Notes under the pieces: generated by a model
Told to the model about the DNA's origin: nothing
What the model saw: the letters and a program-made list of their open reading frames with translations, nothing else
Database searches by the model: none
Made by a program: the position numbers and the translations under genes
Part shown: piece by piece, positions 1-11,577 of the stretch
Numbering within the stretch: the first letter of the stretch is position 1
Layout: every line of letters starts with the position of its first letter
Assembly: GCA_963971575.1 (NCBI GenBank)
Contig: OZ020622.1
Coordinates: forward strand, 19,160,879-19,224,878
DNA: 64,000 bases
Source of the DNA: Liopterus haemorrhoidalis
Lineage: Eukaryota; Arthropoda; Insecta; Coleoptera; Dytiscidae
Direction: 5' to 3'

Positions 1-298
1 GGCAAACAAATCATTACCTTAATATGGAACTTGCTCGACACCTCAGACTTCTTTCTCTAGCCATACGCCTAACTTCATCCAATTCAAATTGAATCAACTC
101 TTCGCCCATTATTAAACACTGGACAAATAATGAGCATTATTCCGAATTATTAATTCATTAACTTTTTAAGATGGGAAAATGATTCATTTTCAGTCAGTGT
201 ATTATATTTATAATGTTAAAACTAAAAATGATTTGAGACGTTAAATTTAAAATATATTTATTAAAATTAATTTTCCATTTTCTTATATAATATAAAAA
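1..298. other. AT-rich sequence without recognisable feature
   Basis: I see no open frame, repeat or motif that I can name here. The only nearby structure is the short tandem repeat that follows. Confidence 0.5.
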
Positions 299-299
299 T

Positions 300-398
300 A
301 CGCACACGGAAAAAACGCACACGGATTAATACGCACACGGAAAAAAGCACACATGAAAAAATACACACACGGCAAAAAGGGCACACGGAAAAAAGCGT
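300..398. repeat. Short tandem repeat, ACGCACACGGAAAAA-like unit
   Basis: About six degenerate copies of a roughly 15-base unit of the form ACGCACACGGAAAAA follow one another with small changes such as GCACACATG and TACACACACGG. This is seen directly and has no coding content. Confidence 0.8.
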
Positions 399-434
399 AC
401 TTACACTATATCTCAAATTACGGGGTAGATTTAC

Positions 435-1065
435 AATAAACAGTTATCAACCATAACCTAAGATAGTGCTTTTAAGGTGAATCACTGCCCCTAGCCCTGC
501 ACAGAACAGTTAAAATACAATTTATTTTTAGGTGGTTTATAAAAAAATAAAATAAACAGTTATCAACCATAACCTAAGATAGTGCTTTTAAGGTGAATGA
601 CTGTCCCTGGCCCTGCACAGAACAGTTAAAATACAATTTATTTTTAGGTGGTTTATAAAAAAACAATAAACAGTTATCAACCATAACCTAAGATAGTGCT
701 TTTAAGGTGAATCACTGCCCCTAGCCCTGCACAGAACAGTTAAAATACAATTTATTTTTAGGTGGTTTATAAAAAAAAAAAAATAAACAGTTATCAACCA
801 TAACCTAAGATAGTGCTTTGAAGGTGAATCACTGCCCCTAGCCCTGCACAGAACAGTTAAAATACAATTTATTTTTAGTTGGTTTATAAAAAAAAAAAAA
901 AAACAGTTATCAACCATAACCTAAGATAGTACTTTTAAGGTGAATCACTGTCCCTAGCCCTGCACAGAACAGTTAAAATACAATTTATTTTTAGGTGGTT
1001 TATAAAAAAAAAAAAAAATAAACAGTTATCAACCATAACCTAAAATAGTGCTTTTAAGGTGAATC
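435..1065. repeat. 116-bp tandem repeat array, about 5.4 copies
   Basis: The string CAGTTATCAACCATAACC starts at 441, 557, 671, 788, 904 and 1023, giving periods of 114 to 119 bases. Each unit runs from there through AGCCCTGCACAGAACAG to an A-rich stretch. Most of the length difference lies in the A-run. The last unit stops after GTGCTTTTAAGGTGAATC. Homogeneity is high (a few substitutions per unit), as in a young minisatellite. Open frames across it on the minus strand are repeats of the same unit and not genes. Confidence 0.9.
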
Positions 1066-1809
1066 TAACCTAAACTAAAAGGTAAATGATATTTTAATGT
1101 GATAAATAAACAGAAACCATTGTTTTAGAGCCACTGATAATTCTTGAATTATTTAGTGTAGTCGTTATGTGCTGCCATCTGTATAGAGTTTGCAGTAGGA
1201 TATTGTAAATCTTGTCCTATAAATCGTAGAAATAAAAAAATAATAAAGTATTGAAAAAATAATAATAAAGAAAAAATAGTCACATTTTTCTTACTTTCAT
1301 CAAAACCAAATATTTTTTAAAATAATTATTTTTCTACTAATAATAATTTTAATCAAAAATGTCGAATATCACGGAAGGATAACGTTTTTCTGTGTTTTGT
1401 TTCGTAAAAAAACCGATCCGTGTATTTCACAACTAAATTAATAATTGTGAAGTGATTTTTTAATGAAAAACACAACTGTCATTTTTACTAATTTATTGTC
1501 AACACTCAAAACAAAAATTCACAGCACACTACTGTCCAATACATAAACAATAATTTCTTACAATTCTATCAATTATTATAAAAAGTGTTCGTAGAATATT
1601 CACTATTATTGCATCTTATAATAATTATAAAAAATGTTCGTAGAAAATTCACTATTATTGCATCAACAATATATTTTAAACAATTTTGACATAAATAATT
1701 AACATATGCGCGCCTCTATCGGGGAATGAAGAAACGACCGGTCGAACATACCATAGACGAACATACGAACATACAAACAGGCGTATTATATTATAGGATA
1801 CTACAAAAG
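1066..1809. other. Intergenic AT-rich sequence
   Basis: No gene or complete element is recognised. A roughly 40-base segment containing AAAATGTTCGTAGAA followed by TTCACTATTATTGCATC occurs twice (about 1579-1617 and 1630-1666), a small local duplication. Confidence 0.45.
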
Positions 1810-1817
1810 ACCTAGAA

Positions 1818-2850
1818 CAGGGGTCGGCAACCTGCGGCTCTTATAGAAAATTTTTTGGCTCTGAAAATTGGCTGGTTTTTATTTTAATATAATCCATTTT
1901 CTAATTTTCAACTTTCTGCCTGTACTGTACAGGTTTTGTATTTTTCAGAATGTTTTACGGTGCAATTCGTGCCCGTTAATTCCCCGAGTTACTGCATATT
2001 CCCTTTTAGAAGATGTTATTTGTTTCGAAAAAAAGTTATCTGTATTTGCGAATGATTTACGTGCAAAAACATTTTTACATTTTATTAATTTACAAAAACA
2101 TATTATTACTGCAATTCTTTTTTTGCACAAACTATTGTTAACATGAAAGAAGCTTTTCGAGATAGATTTAAAGAGTTTAGAAAATATAAAGCTTCACTAG
2201 ATTTTTTGACAAAACCAATTGAAGTAGATATGTAGCAATTACATTTATCACCTTCAATTAGTGTTATCAACTTAATTCTGAACTGGAAAATTTAGAAAGA
2301 AAAAAGTGAATTTTATCTTCCCAGCATAAGTGGACCGAAATTCGTAATCTTCAAAATGTAGATAAAGTTCTTTTCGAAGCTTGGAACCGTCTTCCAGAAT
2401 CGTTCAATCTTTTAAAAAAATATGCTTTTGGGCTACAGACAATTTTCGGATTCACATATTACTGTAAGCAAAGCTTTTCACATATGAAATTAATAAAGAG
2501 TCAGTTAAGAAGTAATCTTACTGACCTGAATCTAGAGTGCTGCCTTAAGTTAAAGATTACTGAATATTCACCAAATATTGAAGTCTTATAGAACACTATA
2601 TAGGAGCAATCGTCCCATTAAAAAAATTATTATATTGTAATATACTGGCAACTACAATAGGTATCCCAAACTAAATGTATAAGTAAATATTAATTTATTG
2701 TAATACTTGATTATTTTAAAACAAATAAACAATTTTTACGTTTTTTTCTTAAATATAGCATATATTTTTTAGCGGCTCTTTCATGTTATTGTGTTTTTTT
2801 TTTTTCAATATAGATTTGGCTCTTTGTCACTGAAAGGTTGCCGACCCCTG
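1818..2850 (+). mobile_element. hAT DNA transposon, degenerate
   Basis: The ends are inverted: CAGGGGTCGGCAACCTGCGG on the left and GGTTGCCGACCCCTG on the right, a known type of hAT terminus. The flanking 8-mers acctagaa (1810-1817) and acctataa (2851-2858) match at 7 of 8 positions, fitting the 8-bp target-site duplication of hAT elements. Inside are broken transposase segments on the plus strand. At about 1 kb it is shorter than an autonomous hAT, so it is an internally deleted, dead copy. Confidence 0.88.
1950..2591 (+). pseudogene. hAT transposase remnant (GTF2IRD2/ZBED-like type)
   Basis: Two pieces are readable. About 1990-2090 gives a segment with FEKKLSVFANDLRAKTFLHF, which resembles the central helical part of vertebrate-like ZBED/GTF2IRD2 hAT transposases. 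An 81-codon stretch from 2349 to the TAG at 2589-2591 is open and contains FGFTYYCKQSFSHMKLIKSQ followed by LRSNLTDLNLE and YSPNI, the usual C-terminal dimerisation region of this group. Frames between them are broken and no start-to-stop frame survives. Function is lost. The family assignment rests on remembered motif patterns, not on a search. Confidence 0.7.
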
Positions 2851-2931
2851 ACCTATAACGCTGTTATTTTCTACCCAAGCCATGTAATTAAGGTCGGACC
2901 GACCAATTTAGAATATTTTGTTATTTTTGCC

Positions 2932-2972
2932 CCCCCCCCCCCCGAGCTGAAATCCTGGCTACGTCCCTGGGT
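2932..2972. mobile_element. Solo end of a hAT-like element
   Basis: A C-run followed by GAAATCCTGGCTACGTCCCTG is the mirror of the CAGxGGCGTAxCCAGGATTT ends found elsewhere in this window (22,139 and 60,711). Only the right end is recognised. The left end is not identified. Confidence 0.4.
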
Positions 2973-3092
2973 GTATTTATATTTTCTACTACGCATCCCG
3001 TATTCTAGATATTCTAATTTATGTTTTTTAATTGAATACATAATTTTTAGAAATGTATTCATTCTCCATAATACGAGTACTTCATCATTATA

Positions 3093-3395
3093 GTCCATTT
3101 ACCGTAACTATGAAATGACGTCACAGTTGAAAAACTCACCTTGTTGCCAATTCGTAAACTGTCAAAAAAAGTTAGGTTATATCGAACAACCAGGTTGACA
3201 CCTAAATGTCAACCTGACAAATAACGATTGAAATATCCAATTGCAAACTGGCAACATTGAAAAAATGTACCAAAATTAAATAAATAAATGTACTAACTGA
3301 GTTATGGATTGATGTTGATTAAAACATATCATAACGTTGGTACTTAAAATAACCAAGTGTGACGTCATCTCATATTTATTGTGAATGGAGTTTAG
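3093..3395. mobile_element. MITE with imperfect terminal inverted repeats
   Basis: The left end has TCCATTTAC and then ATGAAATGACGTCACA. The right end is its imperfect complement with GTGTGACGTCATCTCATA and GTGAATGGA. No coding capacity. Exact boundaries are uncertain. The GTTGAAATGACGTCAGAGTT motif at 48,744 may belong to the same family. Confidence 0.4.
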
Positions 3396-3628
3396 TTGTA
3401 TGATCTATCCACAAAATTCTAAGAATTCTTGGATAGACCCACAACTTCAAACGAATGTATCCTTTTTATTATTTTGAATTGAATCTATTCCATCCTTTTA
3501 TTTGCAGATCTTCCTGGAACAATAGAAAATATGTGTAAAAGACATTTACATTAGAATTTAGTATTTATATTAATTATATTTTATATAACAGAATTGTAAA
3601 CGAGATTAACATAGATTATATATTAACA

Positions 3629-3663
<35 letters not shown>

Positions 3664-4550
3664 TTTTTTTTTTTCCGGAAAGTCATAAAGCCCTTGCTAA
3701 TGCATCTTCATGATTTTCATCTTCTCCCTCTTTCCAGCACTCTTCTAATATTGTGTTTTCTGTCAATATAACTCGCTTTTCATATGTCATAGCTCTTCTC
3801 CCTGTTAGTAATTAAATTAAATAAATTATTCATGCAAATATTTTCTAAAAATAGGCCATTGCTATAATAAAAATGCTTCTAACCAAATTTCTATATTAAA
3901 AAAATATTTACCCGACCTCTGTTATGACCTTATCAGTATTACCTAAACAAATATCGGACCAAATATCAAATATTGACAGATAGAAATTTTGGCAGGCTTT
4001 TCAGTTTTATAAATAATATTTATTTAACTAAACTAGCTGCTTAAATAAACAATTTACCAATATGTAAATCTTTATTTCATCACAATGTGTCTTTACAATG
4101 CGAGAATACAAATAGTAGTCAAATAATGTTATGTCATTTTTTATTACGATAGATTCTAGATAAGTTTTTATTAAGGCTGTAGTAATCCGAAGAAGCAGGG
4201 GACAGGGACAGGGGAGTTGGTTATAGTTTATTATGTCTAGAAGATTTTTAATGTAGGAAGAAAATTTAACTTTCTTTTCAACTATTTTTGATTCATTATT
4301 TTCAATACAATAAAATAATCTAATCCTAATGCTTGTTGAATTATTTATAACCAGTTGAGGTACCCGTGCTTCACTACGGTATTAACTACATTAAACTACA
4401 TTTCTTTTATTTCAATGAACAATTTAAATTTAGCACATCTAATACCCTACAATTATTAAAAGTCATGGTTTCATCGAATGACATGATCAACACTACATTC
4501 ATGTTCAGGTTGTAATTCCCTTTAATTTGATACTTCACATGATATTTTTA
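3396..4550. other. Intergenic sequence with a TA microsatellite
   Basis: A TA dinucleotide run occupies about 3629-3661, followed by a T-run. Around 4360 the string GTACCCGTGCTTCACTACGG resembles the ends of widely dispersed insect repeats, but I cannot delimit an element. No gene is seen. Confidence 0.45.
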
Positions 4551-4558
4551 GACTACAT

Positions 4559-5309
4559 TAGAGATGGGAATTTCGGCTCAGTTTGCGGAACCGGATCAGT
4601 GGAGGTCGTTCAGTTAGCTGAGCCGGCTCATTGATCCGGCTCAGTGATCCAGCTAAGTAAACATGTTCCCGAGACACAGGTCGGTCAGTTGTCGGTCGTT
4701 CGTTCAATACGGTTGTTGGTTTGCAATATGTAGGTAGAACGTCGCTCAGACACAGGTCGGTCAGTTGTCCGTCGTTCGTTCAATACGGTTGTTGGTTTGC
4801 AATATGTAGGTAGAACGTCGCTCAGTTAAATAAATAAAACTCTATAGAAGTGAATTATCTAACATTTTTGCCGGATTAATAGTAAACAAACAATTCACTT
4901 TATGTAGCTACTGTATTTTAAACCAGATGTATTAAGTTTATGGCGATGTTTATTGCCCTTATAAATCGGAGATCTGGGATTTGGGCAATATTTTTAATAT
5001 TTTTATATAGTATGGTTGTAAGAAATTATAGACTAAGGCTATTAGTTTCAAATAAACTGCCCTACAAATTAATGACAAAATACACTTTATGATAATACAT
5101 TACAAGCCGAGTTCTCGCGAAGTTCAACATGACATCGATCCAGATCCGGATCACTCCGGTCACTGCTCACAATCGCCCGATCAATCGTATCCTTGAAACT
5201 ATGCAGTGAGCCGTGAGCCGGCTTATTTCAATTTGGTGAACCGTGTCACTTCGGTCAGTGTACTGAGCCGGCTCAGTGAGCCGGTTCGTTCATGGACGAC
5301 CCATCTCTA
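4559..5309 (+). mobile_element. Non-autonomous hAT-like element, copy A
   Basis: It starts TAGAGATGGGAATTTCGGCT and ends with CGACCCATCTCTA, so the ends are inverted (TAGAGATGGG). Its interior matches copy B at 7258-7979 in opposite orientation: GAGCCGGCTC palindromes near the ends and a middle with AATTGTTTGTTT-like and GCAATAAACATCGCC-like stretches. The flanking 8-mers gactacat and atctatat agree at only 5 of 8 sites. It codes for nothing. A 76-bp internal tandem duplication distinguishes it from copy B. Confidence 0.75.
4672..4823. repeat. 76-bp tandem duplication inside hAT copy A
   Basis: The unit beginning AGACACAGGTCGGTCAGTTG starts at 4672 and again at 4748, and both carry CAATACGGTTGTTGGTTTGC and TAGGTAGAACGTCGCTCAG. 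Only one substitution (GTCGGTCG to GTCCGTCG) is visible between them. Confidence 0.9.
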
Positions 5310-5317
5310 ATCTATAT

Positions 5318-5764
5318 TAATAACATTAAAGGTTATATCTTCTGGTATTTCTTTTCGTTTTAAGGTTATATTTGTTTGTTTTTTTTTTGTCTCATATTTG
5401 GATTCTACATATTTCAGAAAATTATAAGACAATATCCGCAAAAATATCAATTTTTGTCTGTCTGTCCGAGATTAACGTAAAAACGGCTTTTGGTATTATC
5501 GTAATTTGATATGATGATACAATAGAACCAGGATTAGAACAGAGGCTATAAGGCATTTCAAAAAATTTATTCTAGGGGGGGGGATTCGAGGTTATGTTTA
5601 TTAAAATATCTCCCTAATTATTGACAATAGAAAATATATAGAACAACAATTGGCTATAACAGTGGCTCTGAAACTACTCTTTTTCGATTTCCGGTGCCCG
5701 TAATGTATCAGAATTTTACCGCGGCAATTCAAAACATTGGTCTAACTAACGCAGTTGGAGGAAT
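5318..5764. other. Intergenic sequence
   Basis: No gene is seen. A TCTGTCTGTCCGAG stretch at about 5456 and a G-run at 5575 recall degenerate repeat ends but define no element. Confidence 0.4.
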
Positions 5765-6304
5765 AATGGGTGCGTTTTGTTGTGCCAATTCTGGTTTCGG
5801 TTTAATCAGAATACGCGTTTTGTTGCGACTGTATCTCATTCTATTCATTCCATTCAAGCGATGACACAAGGCCGGACGACTGGAATGAATAAGTGTGATG
5901 GGGATGAAAAGTAATATTTGAATGCAGTTGTCTTCATTTGGTTTTTAAATGTATTAGAATTAAATTTTGGTATTACTGCTTCAAAATAATTTTTACTTTT
6001 ACGTATTTTCTCATTTTGTGTCCTAAAATAAATATATACCTTTATGATTTTAATATAGTATTATTAAATATAAACTTAAAATTTATGTACAATTCAATTA
6101 CTCGTTTTAAAACATTACGTTCTAGAATATTTGCTTCAAATATAAAGTATTCTTATTCTGCATTTATTATTTAGATTGTTCTACTACCATATGACTTAAC
6201 CTCCATGCAAATGTCATTCCATGTTTACTTCACGATCAAAATTGTCGTTTTCTTGCGCGTCAATTCTAGTACTTCTAGCCAGCCACCAACAAAACGCACC
6301 CATT
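5765..6304. mobile_element. Putative palindromic-end DNA element, 540 bp
   Basis: AATGGGTGCGTTTTGTTG at 5765 is matched by its exact complement CAACAAAACGCACCCATT ending at 6304. The interior is AT-rich with no conserved coding. No clear target-site duplication could be read, so superfamily is open. Confidence 0.5.
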
Positions 6305-6949
6305 GTAGTATCGCTGGTTTATAGTAATAAAACAAATCTTTTTTGTTCGATACATTTTTTCAATTAGATGCATTTTGAGGAGTTTAATTTTTTATGAGGA
6401 GGAAAATTAATTTCATATATGACAAAAGAGTATAAATAATTTTTTTCATTTTGATGCATATTTGGGGAATTACGGGGGGCTAAACCCTAAAGCTAAACTT
6501 ATGAAATATCTCCCTTATTATTGATGTAACAGCAAAAATTTATATGACAATAATATATTATTATACGAGTTTTATAAGACGATGAATTGTCACACGAGTT
6601 GTTTGGAGTGCTCCAAAGAAACAAATGAAGGGCCCAAACAAGTGAAACCCAAACGAAGGGCTACTTGTTTTTATAAAAAATAAATTACTTTCAGATAAGG
6701 AGGCATAGTAAACTACAAATTGAAACTAATATTTCTTCACACTACACGTCTACATGCACGTAGGCGGTCCCTGAAAAAGCCAACCGCGAAGACATAAATA
6801 TGCAAAAAATGCAACTATTTTAATGCATTTTCCAAAAATTTTCTTCCCCTGGAGCCCCTTTTCTTCCACAAAGTATGGAATACATAGAAGAAGAGGTATT
6901 TTACTACTTATAATTTTTCATAGTTACCATTTAGAATATTGAGAGAGTT
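6305..6949. other. Intergenic sequence
   Basis: Nothing recognisable. The segment at about 6462-6530 (ATATCTCCCTTATTATTGA) is a diverged relative of 5604-5625, suggesting an old dispersed repeat. Confidence 0.4.
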
Positions 6950-6956
6950 TAGAGAG

Positions 6957-7083
6957 ATTTTTTGGATGTTATGAAGACCAGCCAGTTTCTCACGGTTGTT
7001 TTCATTTCGTCGTCTACCACCCAGAAATTTCTTAAGATGGGAGAGTAAATGATCACTTGGCGCAAGATCGGAATTGTATGATG
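6957..7083 (-). pseudogene. mariner transposase C-terminal fragment
   Basis: Read on the minus strand this stretch is open and gives YNSDLAPSDHLLSHLKKFL followed by GGRR. It fits the conserved mariner/SETMAR block YSPDLAPSDYHLFPxLKxFL-GGxRF that carries the third catalytic aspartate. Tyr after that Asp is replaced by His. Roughly 42 codons remain. No terminal repeats were identified. Confidence 0.7.
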
Positions 7084-7257
7084 CAAAAAAGTGTCCCAGT
7101 GAAATTCAGCCAACTTCAAAAAACATTACAGGATCTCAATGATGCTAAAATTCTATATCATCAAATTGTATTTCGTTTATTATATTCGTGTACCAACTAA
7201 ATATATATGACTAGACTATAGCCGTTTTCTACTAATTAACAAAAATCAGCTTGGTAC

Positions 7258-7979
7258 TAGAGATGGGTCGTTCATGAACGAACCGGCTCACTGAGCCGAC
7301 TCAGTACACTGACCGAAGTGACACGGTTCACCAAATTTAAATGAGCCGGCTCACGGCTCACTGTATAGTTTAAAGGATATGAGTGGTCGGGCGATTGTGA
7401 GCAGTGACCGGAGTGATCTGGATCTGGATCGATGTCATGTTGAACTTCGCGAGAACTCTGCGTGTAATGTATTATCATAAAGTGTATTATTTATTGTCAT
7501 CAATTTGTAGGGCAGTTTATTTGAAACTAATAGGCTTAGTCTTTATTTTCTTACAACCATACTATTTAAAAATATTAAAAATATTGCCCAAATCCCAGAT
7601 GTCCGATTTATAAGGGCAATAAACATCGCCATAAACTTAACACATCTGGTTTAAAATACAGTAGCTACATAAAGTGAATTGTTTGTTTCAAAAATGTTAG
7701 ATAAGAACCGGGGCTAAACGACGTTCTACCTACGAGCGAACGACCGACAACTGACCGGGTCTAAGAAAGAGCCGGCTCTAAGCGACGTCTACCTACAAGC
7801 GAACGACCGACAACTGACCGGTTCTATGCGACGTTCTACCTACGAACTAACGACCGACCTGTGTCTCGAAAACATGTTTAATTAACCGGATCACTGAGCC
7901 GGATCAATGAACCGGCTCAACAAACTGAACGACCTCCACTGATCCGGTTCCGCAAACTGAGCCGAAATTCCCATCTCTA
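7258..7979 (-). mobile_element. Non-autonomous hAT-like element, copy B
   Basis: The element is bounded by TAGAGATGGGTCGTTCATGA and GAAATTCCCATCTCTA and flanked by a perfect 8-bp duplication, cttggtac (7250-7257 and 7980-7987). It is the same family as 4559-5309 but lies in reverse orientation. The ends carry repeated GAGCCGGCTC-type palindromes and repeated GAACGACCGACAACTGACCG blocks near 7737-7860. It has no coding capacity. Size and duplication length place it in hAT. Confidence 0.9.
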
Positions 7980-7987
7980 CTTGGTAC

Positions 7988-9329
7988 AAGGGCCACGGCA
8001 ACATTTTCAGCCAAGGACCTCATGTAAGCTTGATCCGCTTTTATTTAACGAGTCACATAAATAATGTTGCGGGCCGCGAGCCAAAACTGCACCCACCCTT
8101 TCTTATAGATAAACATCGTAAGTGCCCCCACCCTTCTGTGAGTCCTGGGTACGCCACTGAGTGTGGACATGTTGGCCTATGGTAACAGGTCACGCGGCAT
8201 GCCAATTGCAAACCAACTGATGGTGATCTGGATCAAAGAAAAGATCTATCCTTGGCTTTGCCAATTGGCAAAGTGTGACCACAGATTTGCAAGTTAGGTG
8301 GTATGATATTTTAACCAACAACGAGCTCTGGTGAAAAACAAGCCAGACACAAATGAAACTTGGAATATCTCACACAGATTAATATGAAGAATTTTTGTAA
8401 GTAAAGCCAAAAGTCAACCCGGTTGGCAGTGTTCATAAACAGTGAAACATCCTGAGTGTGTTGTCATTTATCATTTTTCTTTTTAATAAATCCTGTTTTT
8501 ATAAATACTGTTAAATCCCGGAACAGTATAAGTAAATCATAAAAATTTCGAATTGCATGATCCTTGAACTTAAATAAAATGACACAGTATATTTTATAAT
8601 ATGAAACATAATTGCCTAACGCTTTAGACAATAATATAGTTGATTTGAATAGCATTAACATATGTCAATGATAATTAGATGTCTTCATTTTGATCATGAC
8701 ATAACATTTGAATAAAAATATAACTTCCAAGATTGATTATAGTGGAGAAATAATTATATATGGCCTTATTAATACTGGAACATCTTCATCTGAAAAAGTA
8801 GCACAGAACTTAGAAGGTTTTGATTTATTGAGTTCATTGAAATCAAAAAAATTATAAATCTTGAGAAGCGCTACATTTACGTGCAAGCTAAGCAAGATAT
8901 ACCTGAAGGCTTCGTATTAGTTTTGTATGATTTAAATCTAGAGTATTGCCTAATTTACGTATAAACTATTGCTGCAGGTCTTAGATGGACGATGACTTCA
9001 TGCTATCCTAAAATAGGAACACTGTACAAAATTATTCGCAGTGTGGCATATTACAACATTTTTTATTAACTACGTTTGTTTTCTTGCAAACATCACTTGC
9101 AACATGTGCAAATGAATGTACAAATGACATAAGTATACTGCCGCTTGTGTAAGATTGGACAAGTGATTAAAATTTTAAAATATAGTATCTAAATTTCGTC
9201 CCAAATTAGTTCCCATTTATAAAATATAACAGAACCTTATTGGAAAGAAAAACTTATTGAGAACTGACAATAACTAAAGTGACGCCTAGCGGATATTTTG
9301 GAACTTAACGGAATAGGATTTTGTTGGAT
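7988..9329. other. Intergenic sequence
   Basis: No gene or complete element is recognised over this 1.3 kb. CCACCCTTCTGTGAGTCCTG followed by GGTACGCCACTG at about 8128-8159 looks like a solo end of the CAGTGGCGTACCCAGGA type of hAT-like element. Confidence 0.4.
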
Positions 9330-9385
9330 TTGGTTAATTTAATTGCATTGTGTGTATGTGTTAAAGTGAAGAAAATTTTAATAAA

Positions 9386-9504
9386 ATGTCTTTAAAATCG
9401 CAACAGAAAATTAACTGCAATGTGAATTCTTGTGTAACAAATAGCAAATGTCAAAAAATCCTATTCCAATCGCCATTTTGTAAGCGAAAACAGCGCCTCT
9501 ATAG
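9386..9504 (+). CDS. Possible first exon of a THAP-type zinc-finger protein
   Basis: An ATG in good context (AATAAAATGTC) opens 39 codons plus two bases that run into a splice-donor-like ATAG/GTAATG at 9504/9505. The stop formed by reading through is one codon later. The residues include INCNVNSCVTNSKCQ and a QSPF, so a C-x4-C pair lies where THAP domains begin, with a phenylalanine-rich strand after it. No downstream exon with the second Cys and His of a C2CH finger was found, and a similar string (CATTTTG...CAGCGCC...AATGTCACTT) recurs at about 22,943-22,985, so it could equally be part of a dispersed repeat. The reading is speculative. Confidence 0.2.
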
Positions 9505-10500
9505 GTAATGTCACTTAAGATGATCGAAAAAAAGTCATCCAGATAGTCATGGAATTTAGTTTTTTTTTATTTATTATTTTATTGGCCATTAGTCTTTCGA
9601 CCATACTGACCAATTACATGGAATTTAGTTAATTTTAAATTAAATTGGCAATGTAATCAATGACAATAAAGAATGCTCCAGTGTCATTTAATTGAGATTT
9701 GACGTCCGAGTTTAAGGTTTTATTCAAAACAAATATATATTTGTAAAAAGGTATATTTTTATTTGTATTATAATTACTAAAAAATCAGCTGTGGCCACCA
9801 CAGGACCAACCGCCATCACAAAGTACTTGTTTAATTTATGCTGCTTTATCAAAAAATGTCTCAAATAAAAGTTGTTAGTTATTACTTTTATAGCAACTTG
9901 GAGCATCTTACTTAAATATCATAATTTACAGCCGTTTCGGCCGGATATGTGAAATAATTTATTTCATTTCGGGCAAATCCCGAATAATAACAAGTCATGT
10001 GCCATTTTTTATTTCATTTTTGTAATTTACAGTTCCAATTTGGTCGAAAACGATATAAATAGTGTCAAAATAATACGAAGTTGAGACTTTACACATTTCG
10101 GCCGCTACCTTAATTTTGGCGCCCCGCAGAGAAAAATTTCGCACATATTCTTGTAGCCAAGGATATGCCCTACAGAATTGAAACAAAATGTTAATATACG
10201 CAAATTTGCAGTGATAGAGTATATCATCATGTCTCGAATTTGGGAAACAAATCTATCGAAATTCAAAAATTTCGCCATTTTGATAACAGATTTGTAATCT
10301 ACGACATTAAATTAATAGAAATCGAGCCATATCATACGAAATTCGTTAGCCATTTCGGAAATCACTTTTTTGCGTCTGAGAATGAATTATGGACGGTATC
10401 TTGTAAACTAAGTGACGGATATTCGCGTACGACCCGGCAAATTGTAGATAAAGGCCCATTGAACATATATGTATTTAGCTATTTTGCTCTATTGTAAAAA
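9505..10500. repeat. Dispersed repeat, relative of the 50.7-kb segment
   Basis: The stretch at about 10,424-10,620 (GCAAATTGTAGATAAAGG, TAGCTATTTTGCTCTATTGT, CGCCACCATCTTGAATCTGC, AAAATGATTTAATTTTT) aligns by eye with 50,790-50,960, and the CATCTTGAATCTGC part with the complement of 38,455-38,500. It is therefore an old interspersed family. The rest of the interval holds only short palindromes such as TGAAATAATTTATTTCA near 9950. Confidence 0.45.
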
Positions 10501-10950
10501 TTAGTTATCGTTATCATAATTGGCGCGCTATTTTCGCCACCATCTTGAATCTGCCTTGATTCACAAATAGGTGCTGCGGGTCAAAATGATTTAATTTTTA
10601 CTATAACTACCGATGCTATCGACTACTACCGATGTCGATGTTTAAACTTTGAAATTCAGAAACTACCGCTAGAGGCGCCGGAATCTTAAAAATTTAATTT
10701 TTATTAAAATTAGTACACAAAATATAAGCGCCATCTATTGTGATATAACAATACTAATAGTGTTAGTTCTTATTCTTCTTAGCAGTTAGCAGAATACGAA
10801 AAAATAACAAGAAACTTCTAATTTTTGCAAACAATGCGAACGACCAAAGACGCCAACACACTTTTTCTTTTTGAGTCTTGTTGACACTTTCCACGTTGTT
10901 ATTTCTCCAATGCCTAGATTTTTGTAAGTTGTCATTAGCTATATTTTTAT

Positions 10951-11310
10951 ATATTGAAGATGGCTTTTCCTGAACAAAATGATCAAAAGCTTCAATTAAT
11001 CGGTAAAAGTAACCAGAATTGAAAATCTAGTTCCGCCTAAACCAAAGGAACAGACTTTATTTCAACTTAAAAAAGTATAAAAATAATTGTGTATGACAGT
11101 GTTATTTTTATGTTAAATAATATAAAATTAACATTAAGATTACTATATTAGTATTGTAATAAAATCCAATATTTCATTTTAGAAAAGTAAAAATAGTAAG
11201 GTCTGTTGCTTTAGTTTAGGTGGAACTAAATTTTCAATTCAAGTTACTTTTACCGATTGATTGAAGCTTTTGATCATTTTGTTCAGGAAAAGTCAACTTC
11301 AATATATAAA
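10951..11310. mobile_element. Inverted-repeat element with about 105-bp arms
   Basis: The left arm (10,951-11,054) contains CAAAATGATCAAAAGCTTCA, ATTAATCGGTAAAAGTAACC and AATCTAGTTCCGCCTAAACC. The right arm (11,202-11,310) is its near-perfect complement with GGTGGAACTAAATTTTC and GATTGAAGCTTTTGATCATT. The loop is about 150 bp. The same arm sequence recurs at 16,525-16,613 and related ends occur at 23,780, 32,142 and 47,236, so this is one widespread MITE family. A further half-end with TAGTTCCGCCTAATCG lies at 11,350. Confidence 0.7.
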
Positions 11311-11577
11311 AAAATATCTAATGAGAAATTACAAAAATGAAAATTGCGGTTAGTTCCGCCTAATCGTTTGGAATAGACTGTAGGTACAAATTAGGATTAT
11401 TATATTGGGTATAATAATGTTAATGTGAAATAAATTACTATTAAAAAGGAATATTTCTATTTAAAAATCTAATAAATGCTTTTTGTGTATTATATGTTAC
11501 TTTTTTCGTATTTTATCTTTATATTATTAAATAAAACCTATATAATATAAATAAATAGCTTTTTTAATATTAATAAA

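Noticed and set aside
435..1065. CRISPR-like array
   Set aside because: The units are adjacent full repeats without unique spacers, and the genome is eukaryotic.
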